Assembly: GCA_913030785.1 (NCBI GenBank)
Contig: CAJWER010000109.1
Coordinates: 1-9,186 of the forward strand
Source: an uncultured Chloroflexota bacterium
GTDB taxonomy: Bacteria > Chloroflexota > Dehalococcoidia > Lucifugimonadales > CAJWER01
Length of the DNA: 9,186 nt
Reading direction: 5' to 3'
The translations under genes and the position numbers were made by a program. The notes below the pieces were generated by a model. The model ran no database searches, was not told where the DNA came from, and worked only from the letters and a program-made list of their open reading frames with translations. Positions 1 to 6,871 of the stretch are shown piece after piece; position 1 is the stretch's first letter, and each line of letters begins with the position of its first letter.

Positions 1-253
1 AGCACGTGACCTGCTGGAAGAAGCCATCGATCTCGCTCCCGAACGAATAAAGCTGATTCAACTTCAGGTCCGCCAGTTTGTGATCGAGGGTGACCCCCAA
101 GGTGCCTTGGCCATTGTGGACGACTACATCGCTGCGCACGCTGAGTATTTCACGCCAGACTCCGAGGTTTCTTCTGTTTTCGACTCGCTGAGAAGAGACG
201 TACAGAGTGTGATCGAAGCCACCGGCGCTGGTAGCACGACCGACGAGGGCTAG
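1..253 (+). CDS. C-terminal end of a helical TPR-like protein (partial)
   Basis: The reading frame is open from base 2 to a TAG at 251-253 and gives 83 residues; the start lies left of the window. The visible part is strongly helical. It contains a pattern resembling the end of one tetratricopeptide unit (ARDLLEEAIDLAPERI) followed by a second helix pair (GDPQGALAIVDDYIAAHAEYF), then an acidic, Gly/Ser/Thr-rich tail. TPR-like tails of this kind occur on scaffold proteins and at the end of some membrane proteins from polysaccharide loci, but the catalytic part, if any, is not visible, so no function is assigned. It lies upstream of manC on the same strand, separated by 68 bp that contain a possible terminator. 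The coding call rests on the continuous frame, natural composition and helical periodicity. Confidence 0.75.
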   Translation, partial: ARDLLEEAIDLAPERIKLIQLQVRQFVIEGDPQGALAIVDDYIAAHAEYFTPDSEVSSVFDSLRRDVQSVIEATGAGSTTDEG

Positions 254-255
254 CC

Positions 256-285
256 GCCCACCTGATTCTTTATCCGTGGGCTTTT
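256..285 (+). terminator. Possible weak intrinsic terminator after the TPR-like gene
   Basis: GCCCAC (256-261) and GTGGGC (276-281) form a perfect 6-bp GC-rich stem around a 14-nt loop, followed directly by TTTT (282-285) and then CC. It lies just after the TAG at 251-253. The stem is short, the loop is long and the T-run has only four bases, so termination would be partial at best and manC could still receive read-through. This is seen in sequence only. Confidence 0.4.
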
Positions 286-321
286 CCTCGGTCGCGACAC
301 AGCCGACCATGCGAGGCAGAC

Positions 322-1791
322 ATGAAACTTCATCCGGTGATACTTTCGGGTGGCTCGGGCACCCGGCTCTGGCCTCTTTCACGTGAACACATGCCAAAGC
401 AATTTTTGCCCCTGCTCGGCCCGGATACGATGCTCCAGGCAACCCTTGGCAGGCTGGAAGGACTCGGCGGGGTGGCTGAACCTCTAGTCGTCTGCAACGA
501 GGCCCATCGGTTTTTGGTCGCGGAGCAGATGCGCCAAATCGGAAATGAACCCCTGCAGATTATTATTGAACCCGTAGGGCGCAATACCGCGCCCGCGCTC
601 ACGTTGGCTGCCTTGGACCTTGTAGGCCGAGACCATGGGCGGGAAGCAGACCCGATCATGGTTGCGTTGCCTGCGGACAGTGTAATTGGCGATGTGGGAG
701 CTCTCCAAAGGGCTCTCAGCGAAGGGGCGGTGCTGGCCGAGGCCGGGTACCTGGTAGCGCTCGGGGTGGTCCCGACTTCTCCCTCGACAGCCTATGGCTA
801 CATTTGCGCGGGCGAAAGGATCGAGGATACCGGTGTAGATACGGCCCGAAGCATGACAGCCTTCGTCGAAAAACCCGACATTGACGTAGCGAGAGACTAC
901 GTCGATTCCGGTGACTGGTTGTGGAATAGCGGAGTCTTCATGATGAAGGTCTCCGTCTGGCTCTCGGAGCTTGATAGGCACCGTGGGGATATCGCGCGTG
1001 CCTGCCGAAACGCCATGGGCAACGGTCACGGAGACGGCGTATTCTTTCGGCCTGGGGCCACGGAGTTCATAGATTGCCCCAGCGATTCCATCGACTACGC
1101 AGTAATGGAGCGCGCAGTCGGCTCAAATATCGCCGGAGCGGCCCGTTCCGCCGTCGTGCCTCTGGATGCTGGTTGGTCTGACATCGGCGCATGGTCGACA
1201 CTTTGGGAGCAGCAAGCACAGGACTCCCACGGCAACGTGATCCAGGGCGATGTCTACCCTCACTCTACTGAGGGGTCTCTGATCATTTCGCAGCACCGGC
1301 TCCTGGCGACCGTGGGTCTGAGCGATATGGTGATCGTCGAGACAGCCGACGCCGTTTTGGTAGCCAAAAAAGGGAGTGTCCAGGACGTAAAAGAGGTGGT
1401 GTCGCGCCTACGCGCCGAGGGTCGCACTGAGCACATAAATCACCGGAAAGTCCACCGGCCCTGGGGTACCTACGAGGTGATGGATTCGGGCCCCGGATTT
1501 CAGGTTAAGCGGCTGACAATCAACTCCGGTGCTGCCATCTCACTCCAGAAGCATCGTAGGCGCGCTGAGCACTGGGTAGTCGTTGTGGGGAGAGCGCGGG
1601 TTGTCCGCGGCGAGGAGACGTTTACCCTAGAGGAAAATCAGTCCGCATACGTACCGGAGGGAACCATCCACCGACTTGAAAATCCAGGGACTGAGCCCCT
1701 CGAAATAATTGAAGTGCAGACGGGGAGCTACCTTGGTGAGGACGATATAGTACGGTTAGATGATAACTATCACCGGGAGCACGGCGACTGA
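322..1791 (+). CDS. manC: Mannose-1-phosphate guanylyltransferase / mannose-6-phosphate isomerase (bifunctional, type II)
   Basis: This 489-residue protein has the usual length and two-domain order of the ManC/AlgA/CpsB family. It would convert fructose-6-P to mannose-6-P and join mannose-1-P to GTP to give GDP-mannose, in the cytoplasm. The N-terminal nucleotidyltransferase domain (about 1-350) carries the pyrophosphorylase signature SGGSGTRLWPLSREHMPKQF (9-28), EPVGRNTAPA (83-92), LPADS (116-120), the FVEKP loop (181-185) and WNSGVF (201-206). The C-terminal isomerase domain (about 378-484) is a cupin: RPWGTYE (379-385), the metal-site motif Q409-x-H411...E416, PEG-TIH-RLEN (445-454) and GSYLGEDDIVR (468-478). 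The family usually has a second His where this protein has Arg413 (QKHRRRAEHW), but the expected cupin ligands remain. The start is ATG 322, preceded by GAGG at 313-316 with a 5-nt spacer. It is the only complete plus-strand gene and converges with the minus-strand block. GDP-mannose suggests surface glycan synthesis, consistent with the neighbouring carbohydrate enzymes. Confidence 0.97.
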   Translation: MKLHPVILSGGSGTRLWPLSREHMPKQFLPLLGPDTMLQATLGRLEGLGGVAEPLVVCNEAHRFLVAEQMRQIGNEPLQIIIEPVGRNTAPALTLAALDLVGRDHGREADPIMVALPADSVIGDVGALQRALSEGAVLAEAGYLVALGVVPTSPSTAYGYICAGERIEDTGVDTARSMTAFVEKPDIDVARDYVDSGDWLWNSGVFMMKVSVWLSELDRHRGDIARACRNAMGNGHGDGVFFRPGATEFIDCPSDSIDYAVMERAVGSNIAGAARSAVVPLDAGWSDIGAWSTLWEQQAQDSHGNVIQGDVYPHSTEGSLIISQHRLLATVGLSDMVIVETADAVLVAKKGSVQDVKEVVSRLRAEGRTEHINHRKVHRPWGTYEVMDSGPGFQVKRLTINSGAAISLQKHRRRAEHWVVVVGRARVVRGEETFTLEENQSAYVPEGTIHRLENPGTEPLEIIEVQTGSYLGEDDIVRLDDNYHREHGD

Positions 1792-1814
1792 CGGTTGGCC
1801 ACTTGCCCGTCAGT
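1787..1814. terminator. Perfect hairpin spanning both convergent stop codons
   Basis: ACTGACGG (1787-1794) is the exact reverse complement of CCGTCAGT (1807-1814), with a 12-nt loop between them. The left arm contains the TGA of manC (1789-1791) and the right arm contains the TGA of the opposite-strand lipoprotein gene (complement of 1810-1812). An inverted repeat between convergent genes commonly acts as a bidirectional terminator. Here neither side has a good T-run: the plus strand has only GATTTG and the minus strand has none. It may therefore act as a 3'-end stabilising hairpin or a Rho-assisted stop. Confidence 0.45.
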
Positions 1815-2697
1815 GATTTGCCTTGATCCAGCCTGCGGCAATTGCATCGTCCTCGGTGCAAAGCCATTCATCTCCTTCGTCTGACTCGACGACCGTCGTC
1901 GAGTAGAAGATACTTCCAGGCATTATGTAGATCCTCTCCCCTGTGGCAGAGTCCACGTTGCCCTTGATGATCGGCTCTTTGGTCCCTGTAAAATCGCAGG
2001 AGCCGCCTCCGGCGCCAGGAGGAAGCGGCAACGTGCCACCGGCAAACTGGGGAACCTCGGTTGGCGTGGGGACTGAGACCTCGTCCTCGGGGTCTTCTTC
2101 AAGGTCTTCTTGCGTGAAATTCTGTTCGGCCACATCTCTCCAGTACCCCTGTCTGTCCTTCCGAGCGGCTGCCTCAGAGAGCAAAAACGAATCCCGGTAT
2201 CGGAAGCCCGCCGGGAACCTCGCCACGACTGCGTGGCCGCCCTCGAGCAAGGCAAGGTTTACCATCTCTCCATCTACATAGACGTACCGAAGAAGACGTC
2301 CGGTATCGTCGGTGTCCGTCCCGTCCCTCTCGATCTCCACGATGCGCCCTTGAACCCTGAATCGGTTGAATTCAAGCGCCCGTGCGGTGATGGTGGGGTC
2401 GGCCCCTGATCCTGCCCCCGGAACATCGATGCCTAGATAGCGGACGCGGAACACCTCGCCGTCGATTTCCACGTCTATTGTGACGCCGTCCAAGATGGCG
2501 ATGACCTTGGCAGCCACTGTGACTTGTTCGACAGGGCTTGGCAAGGCCAGCGTTGGTTGGGGCAAGAGCTCCGGTGAGTCCCCGGAACAGGCTACCAACA
2601 TTGTTGCAATGCAGGCAGTTAGTAACAGCACGGGCACGGATGCTTCTCGAGATGGCTTGTTCATCGACTTGTGGCGCTCAGGCCTGGTCGAGTTCAC
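1810..2697 (-). CDS. Lipoprotein with a catalytically degenerate staphylococcal-nuclease-like domain
   Basis: This protein has 295 residues from a GTG at 2697. The upstream stop and this start share GTGA, a 4-bp overlap typical of coupled translation. An in-frame ATG at 2664 (residue 12) would give a more compact signal peptide, and neither start has a clear ribosome site. A hydrophobic stretch (21-36) ends in a lipobox LVAC, with the lipidated Cys at 37, so the protein should be anchored outside the membrane. Residues about 58-187 match the nuclease (SNase) fold: VIAILDGVTIDV (65-76), RVRYLGIDVPG (84-94), TGRLLRYVYVDGEMVN (132-147). By analogy with the S. aureus enzyme, both active-site Arg (86, 134) and one Asp (91) are kept. 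The metal-binding Asp21 is Val72, Thr41 is Val92 and the catalytic Glu43 is Gly94, so nuclease activity is doubtful. An acidic, Pro-rich linker (191-232) leads to a small module (234-292) with C234 and C280, IKGN and a C-terminal DDAIAAGW. This resembles the small C-terminal domain found after some secreted SNase domains. Confidence 0.88.
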   Translation of the reverse strand: MNSTRPERHKSMNKPSREASVPVLLLTACIATMLVACSGDSPELLPQPTLALPSPVEQVTVAAKVIAILDGVTIDVEIDGEVFRVRYLGIDVPGAGSGADPTITARALEFNRFRVQGRIVEIERDGTDTDDTGRLLRYVYVDGEMVNLALLEGGHAVVARFPAGFRYRDSFLLSEAAARKDRQGYWRDVAEQNFTQEDLEEDPEDEVSVPTPTEVPQFAGGTLPLPPGAGGGSCDFTGTKEPIIKGNVDSATGERIYIMPGSIFYSTTVVESDEGDEWLCTEDDAIAAGWIKANH

Positions 2698-4331
2698 CGG
2701 GCCGGAGGCTGGAGTTGGATCACTTCAGCCCGGATGACGTCGCGATACATTCCTGGAATGTTGCTCGCACGAAAGTTGCCAAACACATCGACAGTGCCGG
2801 CGTTGGTGTCTGTCACGGTCCAACGGACTACGAGGCCGGGGAGCGCAATCTCATGCTCATCCCACCCTGTTACTCTGAAATGTGCGAGTCGGCCGGGTGC
2901 TACCGTCGCGAGGGAGGGCGAAACCTCCGAATTGCTGAGAGTCCCGGTAATGACGATATCGACACTTCCTGTCCTGACTATCGTCTCGTCACCGTCTTGC
3001 TGCTCTGCCGTGGCTCTGATCGCGACCTTGTATACACCGGGAATCGTACCTGCGGTAAATATGCCACCCTCGTCGACGGTTCCAACGCTCTTGTCTAGGG
3101 CCTCCCACGTGATCCCTGCCTCCGCAGGATTGCCGCTGCTGTCCATGGTTCGGACAAAGAGGTTCGCTTTGCCACCGGGTGCGGCAATAACCGTGCCCGG
3201 GGAGACTGCAAGAGAATCTAGTTGTTTGATCCCAATGTCTCTGACCACGACAGATGCGAAGTCCTCTGTCCTCGCAAACCCGTCTTCACCGGGTACCACC
3301 GCCTCCACCCGCACCGCTTCGGTGTAGATCCCGGGTACGTTGCCTGCAATAAAGTTGCCCTCTCCATCTATGACCCCGGCTCGTTCGTCCACCATTCCCC
3401 ACCGGAGCACAGTGCCGGTCTGGATCTTTCCGAGCCCGTTAAGGGCGACAGCCCTGAGTCGCAGCCGCTCTCCGGGTTCAATGAAGAATCGTTGGGGTAG
3501 GGCATGGACGTTGAGGTAGTCGTCCTCTTCTGGCGCGGAGATGACCCGCACGTCAGCGACGCTGGATACCTGCCTGCCTGCCCATTCGCCGGTGACGGAC
3601 ACGACCTTGCTGTACTCCCCCTCGACGCCGTCGACAGTGAGCAATCCGATCTCATTTAGCCTACCCAGACCCTCGTCGTTTAGTGTCCAGTCAAAAGAGA
3701 CTCCTGGGATCACAACGCCGTTTTCGTCAAGCCCGACGGCTCTAAGCCGGTATATCTGCTGGTGCAGTACTGTGAGCTGATCAGGGATGATCTCGATCCG
3801 GACCAACCTGGATAGCACAGCGTCGCCGACGATCGTGACAGAAACTTGGGCAGAGGTGTAAGTGACCCCTTCAAAGGTATTTTGTATGGCGGTCACTGAG
3901 ACGCTGGAGTCAAACACACCCGGGGCAGATCCCGCTTGAAAGGTACCCTCGCTGGATATGGCCCCTGCACGGGAGTCCGGAGCGGTCCATACGAGCTGGA
4001 CATCGCCAATCTCGGTGCCATCCAGTGCGAGCGCCCTCGCCGACAGGCTGACCGTCTCACCGGGATCCAGAACGATGGAGGCGGGGGATATCTCGATACG
4101 GTCTACCGTCGGGGCTCGCTCTTCTGTCACCTCTGTTACCAGGACGGACGCAAGCGCAATAGACTTGACTTCCGAGGTTGTCGCCGCGGTCGACTCAGAA
4201 GCCACGATGGTCTCGACACCCTCTGGTTCTTGAGAGCAAGCTACCAGAAGCAGAACCAAGGCAGCGGCGACCAGGGCAACTATACCCGGGCGTTTCAAGG
4301 GCTGTATGGGGCTGTAGTCAACGTGACTCAT
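2694..4331 (-). CDS. Lipoprotein with five tandem Ig-like repeats
   Basis: This 545-residue surface protein has no recognisable enzyme domain. A signal segment (15-31) ends in the lipobox LLVAC, with the acylated Cys at 32, followed by a Ser/Thr/Glu-rich spacer (33-72). Five copies of a beta-rich unit of about 95 residues then follow: about 76-168, 176-265, 273-365, 369-463 and 466-541. The shared pattern is xIxVxPxxxxxxPGExxxLxA, a central Trp strand, then AGxIDxxGxFxAGxxPGxYxxxVxV; unit 2 is the most diverged. This layout fits BIG/invasin-type Ig folds used as stalks, adhesins or partner-binding surfaces (inference). Unit 5 stops at QLQPPAR, without the last beta strand seen in units 1, 3 and 4. 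The ATG at 4331 lies 14 bp inside the end of the DUF4012 gene and has no clear ribosome site, which suggests translational coupling. The stop overlaps the next gene by 4 bp. It is probably exported with, and works beside, its neighbours. Confidence 0.9.
   Translation of the reverse strand: MSHVDYSPIQPLKRPGIVALVAAALVLLLVACSQEPEGVETIVASESTAATTSEVKSIALASVLVTEVTEERAPTVDRIEISPASIVLDPGETVSLSARALALDGTEIGDVQLVWTAPDSRAGAISSEGTFQAGSAPGVFDSSVSVTAIQNTFEGVTYTSAQVSVTIVGDAVLSRLVRIEIIPDQLTVLHQQIYRLRAVGLDENGVVIPGVSFDWTLNDEGLGRLNEIGLLTVDGVEGEYSKVVSVTGEWAGRQVSSVADVRVISAPEEDDYLNVHALPQRFFIEPGERLRLRAVALNGLGKIQTGTVLRWGMVDERAGVIDGEGNFIAGNVPGIYTEAVRVEAVVPGEDGFARTEDFASVVVRDIGIKQLDSLAVSPGTVIAAPGGKANLFVRTMDSSGNPAEAGITWEALDKSVGTVDEGGIFTAGTIPGVYKVAIRATAEQQDGDETIVRTGSVDIVITGTLSNSEVSPSLATVAPGRLAHFRVTGWDEHEIALPGLVVRWTVTDTNAGTVDVFGNFRASNIPGMYRDVIRAEVIQLQPPAR
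2709..4106 (-). repeat. Five-unit protein repeat region (Ig-like units) within the lipoprotein gene
   Basis: The units encode residues about 76-168 (4106-3828), 176-265 (3806-3537), 273-365 (3515-3237), 369-463 (3227-2943) and 466-541 (2936-2709). Similarity is clear at the protein level, for example GNFIAGNVPGIYTEAVRVEA, GIFTAGTIPGVYKVAIRATA and GNFRASNIPGMYRDVIRAEV. At the DNA level it is well diverged, so these are old duplications rather than a recent unstable array. Confidence 0.85.
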
Positions 4332-6855
4332 CGTTTAGAGTGAGTACGGCGGTAAATATCGTATCCTGGTCTACCCTGAAATCAAAGCCTATTCGAGAAT
4401 CGTCGGTGAAGGCAGGAGAAATCGAGCTGGATGAAAGTTGATAGCCCTTTGGGACTATCAACTCAAGGGACATTTCGCTGCCCCTGCTCCCTGGCTGCTT
4501 TTGAACTAATAGCTCATATTCGATCTTGCCTGCGCTCCGGGACACTGCTTCAGAAGCAAGGTCATATATCATGTTGAATTGCGTCTGCTCCCCCGCTCCA
4601 AGGGCGAACAGACCAGACATAACGCTCCTATTATAGCTTGATGAAACGCCAAACGTATCCTCTCCGGGCAGGCCCTCGCCGATTTCCGTCGATACGCTGT
4701 ACTGCGGCAGCTCCAAGGGAGTGTGCCCCAGGTGCCTTGAACCCATGGGTGTATAGACCCTCCAAAAGTCCCAGTAACAGGCATTCTTGAGCTGACTGTA
4801 GTTTGTGCCGCGATTGAGCCACTGAGGCTCGCATCCCGCCGACCCGGGACCGCTGTGATTGATGTAGTCCAGGGTCAGGGTGGCCCTTGCGCCGGGTCCC
4901 TTACTCAGGTCCACCTCATATCTGATCCGACGCTGGATGTTGCGGTCCGCTTTGCTCCATCCGACATTTGAGTCCACGACGTACAGGTAGTCCGATCCCG
5001 TATCACCCAAACCGCCGTCCCAGCCCGCGTTTCTCAGCCTCTTCTGAGAGTCGGTGTCCTCGACGTAGATCATCAAGTCTCTTTTGCGGAGGGATGTTTG
5101 GGCAGCGGACGCCACCTTCACGAAGGAGCCGAGGGAGAGCGGCTTGTTCAGATTGTCGAGTATGCCCTGCAGTGCCAGGTCAGCATAGGCCCGACCAAAT
5201 TTGTCAGATCCTTCCTCCAGTCTGGCAAACAGATTATTTGGAGTGATATCGCCAGATTCTCCCGGCACAGCGATGCCCCCGATGGCTCCAAGGAGGCTGT
5301 GAAGCGTCCATTGATTGATAGCAACCACCCCATCTACCGTTTGGCGCTGCCCAATCATGTACATGTCGGCTGCGGTCTTGGCGACGGTGGGGAAGTCAGG
5401 CTCCCACGATACGTCCCTCAGCAACCAAACCTGGGCGTTCATGTGAACTGCGAGTCCAGGGGGCGCAGGCGGATAGAGTTTGAGCCGGTCCCAGTCATCC
5501 ACCCGGACCGTGTCGTGATATCTCACGTCAACAATCGCGCCATTCTCTATCGTGACGAGCCAGAGCGCCGAAACGAACCCCCCTGACGCTCTCAGTTCGT
5601 CCGCCGATTGTCCCAGGACCAGGTATTTTCGAGGACCATCGGCCCCAAGGAGTTCGCGGCCCAAAGGGGCGATCTCGAGCAGCAGCTCGATCCCGTCATG
5701 TAGGGAGTCGACCATTCCCATTACATCACCAAGTCCTCCTTCGCCGTTGCCACTCTGCGAAACTTGGCCAAGTAACCGTTGAGCCAACTCCAGATCGGCG
5801 ACGGCTCCAGATACATCACTGAGACGGCTGTTGACTGCATCCACGGCGGCAATCATGGAGCCACCTTCATCGAATAGCCCGGTGCCCTCGGACTGCAGCA
5901 CCGGTCCCATGATGTCGAGGACCGTGCTGGCCGACGTGCCGATTTCTCGGAGCGCAGCGAGAACCAGTTGGAGGTCTGCCAGCTTGTCCAGCAGATCAAG
6001 ACCCTCACCCTCCCCCTCGATCTTCGCGGCCAAATCGGCGGATTGCTGCCTGGTCGAGTCCACGAGGCGGCTCAGCTCTTCCAGCGAACCCACCAGGTCT
6101 CCGTAGGAGGCGGCCGGACCATCGCTCACGCCATCGACAAGCTGGCCAATCAGGGGACGTACGCTCTCGCCAGTGGCAAGCAAATCGGCCAGTAGTTGAG
6201 AGCCCGCCAGCCCGATCTCGGAAGCGAAGCGCATCTGGTCTTCGGCCTCTACGAGCTTCTCCAAGGCTAGACTGAGACGAGGTAGACGCAGTCCAGGCAT
6301 CCGAAGCCGGTAGCGCTCGGCGTCGTCGATGAGCATTGTTGCGGAACTGAATTTCGCCTCCAGGTCCGCTGCTGAATCCCCCAGCGTTGAAGCAGCAGCA
6401 TCGGTCCGCACATCGACCAACACGGTCTCGGCGCTCTCAAATGCCGCTAGCAGCTCTGGTGACGCTTCCAGGAGTTTGGATGCCAGCGTAAGATCGGTAT
6501 CGAGACGCTCCATCTGCGCGGCCCAGGCGTATACCTCGCGGTCCAGCCCAGGGAGCCACGCGATAGCGGGGGAGAGGCGGGCCATCCAGCGGGTGGTGCG
6601 GACGGCGGGCGTAACCTGCCCCCTCAACTCCCCGATGCTGGCCAGTACATCACGCGAGGCCGAGCCCTCTCGGTCCAGGAGGTCCGCAGGAGAGAGTTCG
6701 CCCAGATCGAAAACATTGCGCTCGGCCGAGACTGCGGCGGGAAAAACGACGACTGCCAACAACACGCCATTCACTACCACGACCGTTGCTCCGATGACGA
6801 TCATTGCCGACCATATAGATCGCTTGTACCGAGTCAAAATCTTTAGGAATTCCAT
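4318..6855 (-). CDS. DUF4012-family membrane-anchored envelope protein
   Basis: This protein has 845 residues. A short basic N-terminus (MEFLKILTRYKR) and one hydrophobic helix (about 14-40) make a membrane anchor, with the rest probably outside. Residues about 46-395 are Leu/Ala/Asp-rich, almost wholly helical and probably coiled coil, broken by short Gly loops (281-286, 369-375). The DUF4012 core follows: KYLVLGQSADELRASGGFVS (410-429), WEPDFPTVAKTAADMY (484-499) and VDGVVAINQWTLHSLLGAIG (507-526), running to about residue 660. The last 180 residues are beta-rich, with C675 and C693 able to pair. DUF4012 proteins are often found in exopolysaccharide and envelope loci, but their biochemical role is not established, and I assign none. 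The start is ATG 6855, 16 bp after the deacetylase stop, without an obvious ribosome site. The 3' end overlaps the Ig-repeat lipoprotein start by 14 bp, so the two are likely made together and may form a complex (inference). Confidence 0.92.
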   Translation of the reverse strand: MEFLKILTRYKRSIWSAMIVIGATVVVVNGVLLAVVVFPAAVSAERNVFDLGELSPADLLDREGSASRDVLASIGELRGQVTPAVRTTRWMARLSPAIAWLPGLDREVYAWAAQMERLDTDLTLASKLLEASPELLAAFESAETVLVDVRTDAAASTLGDSAADLEAKFSSATMLIDDAERYRLRMPGLRLPRLSLALEKLVEAEDQMRFASEIGLAGSQLLADLLATGESVRPLIGQLVDGVSDGPAASYGDLVGSLEELSRLVDSTRQQSADLAAKIEGEGEGLDLLDKLADLQLVLAALREIGTSASTVLDIMGPVLQSEGTGLFDEGGSMIAAVDAVNSRLSDVSGAVADLELAQRLLGQVSQSGNGEGGLGDVMGMVDSLHDGIELLLEIAPLGRELLGADGPRKYLVLGQSADELRASGGFVSALWLVTIENGAIVDVRYHDTVRVDDWDRLKLYPPAPPGLAVHMNAQVWLLRDVSWEPDFPTVAKTAADMYMIGQRQTVDGVVAINQWTLHSLLGAIGGIAVPGESGDITPNNLFARLEEGSDKFGRAYADLALQGILDNLNKPLSLGSFVKVASAAQTSLRKRDLMIYVEDTDSQKRLRNAGWDGGLGDTGSDYLYVVDSNVGWSKADRNIQRRIRYEVDLSKGPGARATLTLDYINHSGPGSAGCEPQWLNRGTNYSQLKNACYWDFWRVYTPMGSRHLGHTPLELPQYSVSTEIGEGLPGEDTFGVSSSYNRSVMSGLFALGAGEQTQFNMIYDLASEAVSRSAGKIEYELLVQKQPGSRGSEMSLELIVPKGYQLSSSSISPAFTDDSRIGFDFRVDQDTIFTAVLTLNDESR

Positions 6856-6871
6856 GAAAAAGAGCGCGGTA

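Noticed and set aside
484..1029. 181-codon minus-strand open frame inside manC
   Set aside because: It is fully antisense to a gene with unmistakable family motifs. Its translation shows no domain, and it is explained by GC-rich codon use in manC.
2671..3327. 218-codon plus-strand open frame opposite the Ig-repeat lipoprotein
   Set aside because: The translation is low-complexity, rich in Ser/Pro/Thr, and mirrors the repeats of the real gene on the other strand. It has no recognisable domain.
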